NCBI RefSeq assembly: GCF_005239225.2
Contig: NC_133297.1
Span: forward strand, 17,224,147-17,288,146
Direction: 5' to 3'
Source of the DNA: Populus alba
Taxonomy: Eukaryota; Streptophyta; Magnoliopsida; Malpighiales; Salicaceae
DNA: 64,000 nt
Below, piece by piece: positions 58,702 to 64,000 of this stretch. Each line of letters starts with the position of its first letter. Position 1 is the first letter of the stretch. Both the position numbers and the translations under genes were made by a program. The notes beneath the pieces were generated by a model. That model was not told the DNA's origin, searched no databases, and was given only the letters and a program-made list of their open reading frames with translations.

Positions 58702-60000
58702 TTATGCTGTGTGAGAGGTTTATTGTGTATTGACAACATGAACTTTTTTTTTTGTTATTTTTTTTTGGGTTACTCGATTTATTTATTTTTAACTAATTTT
58801 ATTTTTATTTTTATAAATTTTATACTTTTTCATTGAATTATCTTAAAATTTAACTTCTTTATTTTTTTTAGAAGGCGTTCTTTTTTTGCAAGTTATATTG
58901 CTCACTTTTTCTTCTTAAGTTCGGTTAATTTACTATCATTATTTTTTTAATTATATAATTAAAAAATTTTATCTTATTGAACAAGTTAGAATCTATGACC
59001 TTAGTCATAAAGTTTTTTTATTTTTTAAAATATATTGATAGGCATTCACATTATTTTTTTTAGTTAAAGAAATTTAACTCGGCTCATAGCAAAACACATG
59101 CCATCTATGTAAGTATTATTAATATTACATATTATTATGAAAAAAAAAAAGTATGGGGAAAAGTTCTGTGCATCCAAACCCATGTTATTGTAAATCACTA
59201 GTGGAAAGCAATATTCAACAACACCCATGTTATTGTGAATTACAATAGTAATCTATGGTATTTTTCTTTAATTTTTAGTTTTGATCCATTGGTTTTCTTC
59301 ATTTTAATCCTTTTTTTAAATTGTTCATTTAAAATTGTATTTATTTGGAATTTGACTTTGCTATATGTTTTGAATGCCTAGTTATAGGATCTCGAGGTAT
59401 CAAATAAAAAATGTTGCTTGGTTGATGCTTAGTTTGGACCAATTAAGTGAAATCTTGTTAATTTAAAACAATTGAAGATTTGGGGACAACATTTAAACAA
59501 TAGGAAAATATTTAGCCCCTTTTTTTATTTAAATAATTAGGGACTGAATTGTACAATTATGTAAATGATCAACCCTGATTTTTTTTTTTTGTGTCATTTA
59601 ATTTCTTTTGTTTTCAATTTAATCCTTAAAAAGTTTAGTTTATTTGGGATTCGACTTAACAATTTTTTTTGTTGTTTAGAAAAGGGGATCATGTGGTGTT
59701 AAGGAAAAATTATAACACGCAATTAATGTTTAACATTCAATTGTATTAGTTTAAAACAATTAAGGCTTAAGAGACCAAATATATTTTTTTTAAAATTATG
59801 GTAAATGATTAAAAAAAAAAAAAGGGTCTCTAGTGGTGTGTGCAACTTTCTCATATGTCAAACCACCACCTTCTTTGGTGTCTTGAATGCCATCTTCTTT
59901 GGTGTCTCGGCAAGCTTGTCCTGATGTGCGACGCGTTTTGATTTTGGAGACGCATGATAGTATATTTTCCCTTTTCTTCTCCTCTCTCTTTTCTCTCTCC
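58702..60000. repeat. T-rich degenerate repeats, no gene seen
   Basis: Positions 59200-59830 contain words such as 'ttagggactgaattgta', 'ttgtttcaatttaatcctt', 'aaaagtttagtttatttggg' and 'agaaaaggggatcatgtggtgttaag' that recur at lower similarity in 62640-63970. They look like pieces of the same family of about 150-bp units. No coding frame. Confidence 0.5.
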
Positions 60001-61565
60001 TTGTAACACCTACAATTTAATATAACATTGAACGATACTTAAAGCCTTATACTCAAAGAAAATATGGTAATTTTTTTTTTTACTATCTATCAACATTAAT
60101 AAAACTCATGAATTATTTTCCTACCTTTATGTAACATTTAACCTAATTTAGTTTATTCTTTTATCAACAGAATTTCATCAGAGTTTCTTTTATATAGAAC
60201 TCTTATCTAATAATTTGTTCTACTAAATTCCTTGTATAAAATAAATATAAGAATCTCCACCATTTTTCACAACTAAGATTGCCTCAGACATACCATTCAA
60301 CAACAAAACATTCATCTATTCCATAAGAATATAATCCTATATACCCATACAAGTTCATAGGTATAATTTCATATGACTAAATTCACTATACATAGTTATA
60401 CCATTACCAATATCCATAAATCAAAAAAAAAAAAATGTCATCCCTTTCTTGTTTACAAGTCTCATATTATGCTAAGCTAATATAAGAAATAAATCTAAAT
60501 ATAATACATTGGATTATTCTATGATCTCTTAATTTCTTTACTAATTTCATAAAAGAATCTAGAAAATAATCACAAAGTTGAGGTCTTTGGTTGAATATAC
60601 TTTGTTACACATAATATAATATAATATAGTATATAATATAAATTAAATGATATACATATCTATTTTCATATTTTTTTTTATCACACTTTTGAAAATATTG
60701 ATGCCATTGTTAATCTTTTACGAGTATATTCATGTTCAACTATAATTTTGAATTCATTTTTTTTTATTGAAGGACGCACCTTTCTTTTACTTTCTTTCTT
60801 AATAGACTGCTAAAGTTTTTTCTCTCCTCTTCTATGATATCCTTCGAAGACTTCTAACAATTTATTTCATCATATAGGTTCTTAATACAATTATCTTTAT
60901 TAGACTTCATAGTAACATTAATGCAATAACTCAAACTCATACATATTCATTTCCCTTAATATTTTTACCATCATATTCTCCTTACAATTTAACATATTCA
61001 TAATCACATCTTCATCTTGCATCTTTGATTGATTGATATTTTCAATGATTATATCTCATGCCTAAAGCAAATCGTATTCATTAAATGATTTAATACTCCT
61101 AGTTTATGTATTAATTCCCTTCTAATCTTGTGACTCACTTTCTAGGATCACAAGTCTTACTTTGAAACAACACATTCTTTAATTTCATTTATCGGTTATG
61201 AGTTCATACCTTAGTTTATTTTGAATTATAATTCATTTAAATATCAAGACTCTTGTCCTTAATTAACCATATTCATTACTCAAGTTCAATGTCCATTAGT
61301 TCATATTTTTTACTTAATTATGAGTTCATTGATATAATTTAAGTATCTAGATACACCTATCTTAATCCAATCCCTATCTTTCCAATACACACATTTCAAT
61401 CTTGCAACAAAATCACACCAAACTTATATAGAAATGGAAGAAAAGATGTGTATTTACCCTTTTTAAACATAAATCAAGAAGAATTTGGAACATTTGCTCA
61501 AGTTATCCTTTCATTCTCCTTAAATCCTTTGGTACCTTTTACTAAGTTCACCACTCCAAAATATG

Positions 61566-61608
<43 letters not shown>

Positions 61609-62600
61609 CCACTTGGTTCATGTTTTCCTTCCTTAAAATTAACTTATTCTTCCTTAAATTAACCATTTTCATGTGTTTCTCTTTTATTTTTTAAAAGAAA
61701 AGATGAAGAAATGAAGATATCATGGCTATAGGAAAATTTAAAAGGAACAACCCCTTTTTATAATGGGATTTTATCACAGTTTACCATTTTGCCCCTTATG
61801 AGTATCCCCCATATTTTTGTGAAACATACCCAATTTATGACCTAAATTCCAAGGCCTTACCGACTATGATTGACCTAAAATTTTAACCTAAAGTAGAACA
61901 ACATGTTAGGAGATTCCTCTTAGAATTTAAGTTCAATCCAATGGTCAGGTTAAGAGTTATACTCGATAATAAAAACTAGTCAAGAGGTGATTTTAAGTCA
62001 AAATTCTGAATTTTCTTGTTAAATCCTTACTGAAATCATATCAGTTATTTTACTAAGTGTCCAAAACTAGTTTCTTATTCCAACATATATTTATTTTGCA
62101 TTTTTATTATTTATTTCACTTACAGACTTATTACAGTTTCTCGGTAACATTGCTAATTTTTACCCGGGATTTACATTAACACCTTTCGTGTAGTTCATTC
62201 TTAACTTTTATACCTCATTTCCATTATAATTCCTCAAAATTATTTTATTATTCTTAAAAAAAATATTTATTTTAATTTTTTTCATAATTCTTTTATCCGT
62301 CGAACCTCATTACTGGTTCCACTGACATTGTGAATTATAAACTAAAATTGATAATTCTTATTTTAACTTCAACAATACCTTTAAATTTATATATGGAGGT
62401 CATCCCCTTTATTATACATCAACATTTATTATTATTTCCATCATTTATCTATTTCTTTTCATCCTTAGTTTCCATTACTCGTCGAGATTTTATTGCCTTT
62501 AATTTTATATTTATGCAGGGGTTTACACTTCTCTCCTCGATTTTTGCACCACTCTCCAAAATAGAAAGGGGTCATGTCATTTTTATTTGTATCTCAAATT
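60001..62600. repeat. AT-rich LTR-like sequence, no gene seen
   Basis: It starts near 'tgtaacacctacaattta' (60002); TGTAACACC is a common LTR edge of chromovirus-type gypsy elements, but no matching end or duplication was found. A (CT)n microsatellite is at 61568-61605. The frames at 61448-61636 and 62330-62602 have no recognised domain. Confidence 0.35.
61568..61605. repeat. (CT)n microsatellite
   Basis: About 19 CT units, uninterrupted. Confidence 0.95.
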
Positions 62601-62639
62601 AGGTATTCATTTTTTTGATTGCTATTTGTTTTGTTATAA

Positions 62640-63970
62640 ATCTTTTTTGATTGATTTCATTTTTTAATTTCACCTCTCATTATTAGATTGATTAAGTATT
62701 GAACTTCATGAATTTCTTTTTTGATTGGCCTTAGTCATAGGTTTGGAAAGTTAGCTCAAGTTGACTTTGGTCTTTTTTTGTACTTTTTTAAATTGATTTT
62801 TTTTTCAATTTATCCTTTAACATTTGGTTTGTTGGGGATTGACATTTGTTATAATTTTATTTTTATTTTTTATGACGGCATCTCGATCTCATAATCTAGT
62901 CCACAAGATTGGTGGGCTATTCTATGTTGGCTCGAGTTTTTTTTTTTTTATCTTTATTTTTAAAAATTAGATCTTTTGTTCAATTTTGCCTTTCAATATT
63001 AGATGGGTTTGGTCACTGAGCTTCATAATTCTTTCAATTTGCTTTCTATAGGATTATTTTAGTCTCACGATCTAAGTCACTGTTTGAAAAGTTAGTCTGG
63101 TTGACTCGGGTCTATTTTTAGGATTTTTTTTAAGTTGTTTTCTTTCTCAACTTTGATGTTTAATGTTTAGTTATTTGAGAATTAAGTTTCATGGTTGTTA
63201 TTTTTTCCATTTAAGTTGTTACATTCTCATGACTTGGGTCACAAGTTTGCCAAGTTGACTCGAGTTTTTTAATTATGTTGTTTCAAACTTTATCTTTCAA
63301 TAATGAGTTGGTTGGGAGATGAATTTTATTATTATTTTTTCTCTGTGGGGTAATCTCGTTCTCAAAACTTAGATTGCAAGTTTAGCTAGATGGAAATTGG
63401 GCTTTAAGATTTTTTTATTCGCTTTTTATTAAGTTATCCTGGTCTTATAACCAAGGTAACGTGTTTATTGGATTAACCTGAGTTTGATTTTTTAAAAAAA
63501 AATTTCTTTGGAAATTGTTTATTTTATGATTTCACCCTTCAATAATGGATTGGTTGGGAGTTGGGATTCAATTGTTTTTGTTTTATGTGTGGTAACTTTG
63601 TTATCATGATTCTTGCCATGGGTTTAGTTGGTCGGGAGTTGGACTTTATTATTATTTTTATTTTCTTTGTATTAAGTTATACTTAGATGGTGGATTTATC
63701 GGGTTAACCTGGTTGACTTGAATGTTTCTTTTATAAAAAAAAATGTTTTGTTTTTTTATTTTGTCCTTCAACAATAGATTGGTTGAGAATTAGGCTTCAC
63801 TATTTTCTTTTTTTCTTTTACTTTCTATGAGGTAATTCAGTTCTCATGGCTTAAGTCATGGATTTAGTGAGTTTACCTAGGTTGACTTATGCCAAGTTTT
63901 TTTGATCCAATTCTTAAATTAAATATATTTTATTGTGATTGTGGACTCATACAAGGATATTGAGTAGACA
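62640..63970. repeat. Degenerate tandem array, units of about 140-175 bp
   Basis: Seven to nine diverged units share the order: T-rich run, 'aatttcacccttcaa', 'att.gattggttgggaattg', 'acttcat..tt', T-rich run, 'tgaggtaatctcgatctcatgac', 'gggtcacgagtttg', 'ttgactcgagtttt'. Anchors lie near 62682, 62823, 63000, 63164, 63303, 63546, 63630 and 63776. Copies differ by 25 percent or more by eye. It contains no gene and runs to near the window edge. Confidence 0.65.
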
Positions 63971-64000
63971 GTTGATATATCAGACTCGACCCTATCTTTT

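Overview
The window is nuclear DNA of a woody eudicot, most likely a Salicaceae species (Populus/Salix). The basis is the AT-rich composition, intron-containing single-copy genes, plant-type LTR, CACTA and hAT transposons, and repeat families that look poplar-like to me. The assignment rests on recognition, not on a search.

Only three host loci are supported. (1) A four-exon gene on the minus strand (14947-17202) encodes an organellar CRM-domain RNA-binding protein. (2) An apparent dicistronic H/ACA snoRNA locus on the minus strand (about 46645-47018) is preceded by a promoter with two site II elements, a telo-box and a TATA box. I found it from paired stems plus H and ACA boxes; no protein gene explains it. 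(3) An intronless minus-strand gene (53244-53702) encodes the ferredoxin-like subunit C1-FDX of plant mitochondrial complex I.

The rest is mostly transposable elements, several nested. From 1.35 to about 13.1 kb lies a decayed Ty1/copia element whose 5' LTR is split by a 3368-bp solo LTR of Tat/Ogre type, flanked by a perfect AAACT target-site duplication (TSD). From about 17.6 to 43.6 kb is a four-layer nest. An outer Ty3/gypsy element (minus, gag only, long hairpin-rich LTRs) has its gag split by an Athila-type gypsy element (21516-40309, minus). That element's gag/pro region is split by a CACTA (En/Spm) transposon (25825-36970, plus), whose first intron holds a solo LTR of the same family as the Athila LTR (27073-28900, TSD CCAGG). 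A second solo LTR of that family (41576-43176, TSD GTCTA) sits in the 5' LTR of the outer element.

An eroded Ty3/gypsy integrase fragment lies near 49.1-49.6 kb. A hAT transposon pseudogene (about 53.9-58.7 kb) lies beside the complex I gene and carries a near-identical 416-bp tandem duplication in its leader. The ends of the window (0-1.3 kb, 58.7-64 kb) hold LTR-like and degenerate tandem repeats without genes. All transposase and polyprotein reading frames seen here are broken.
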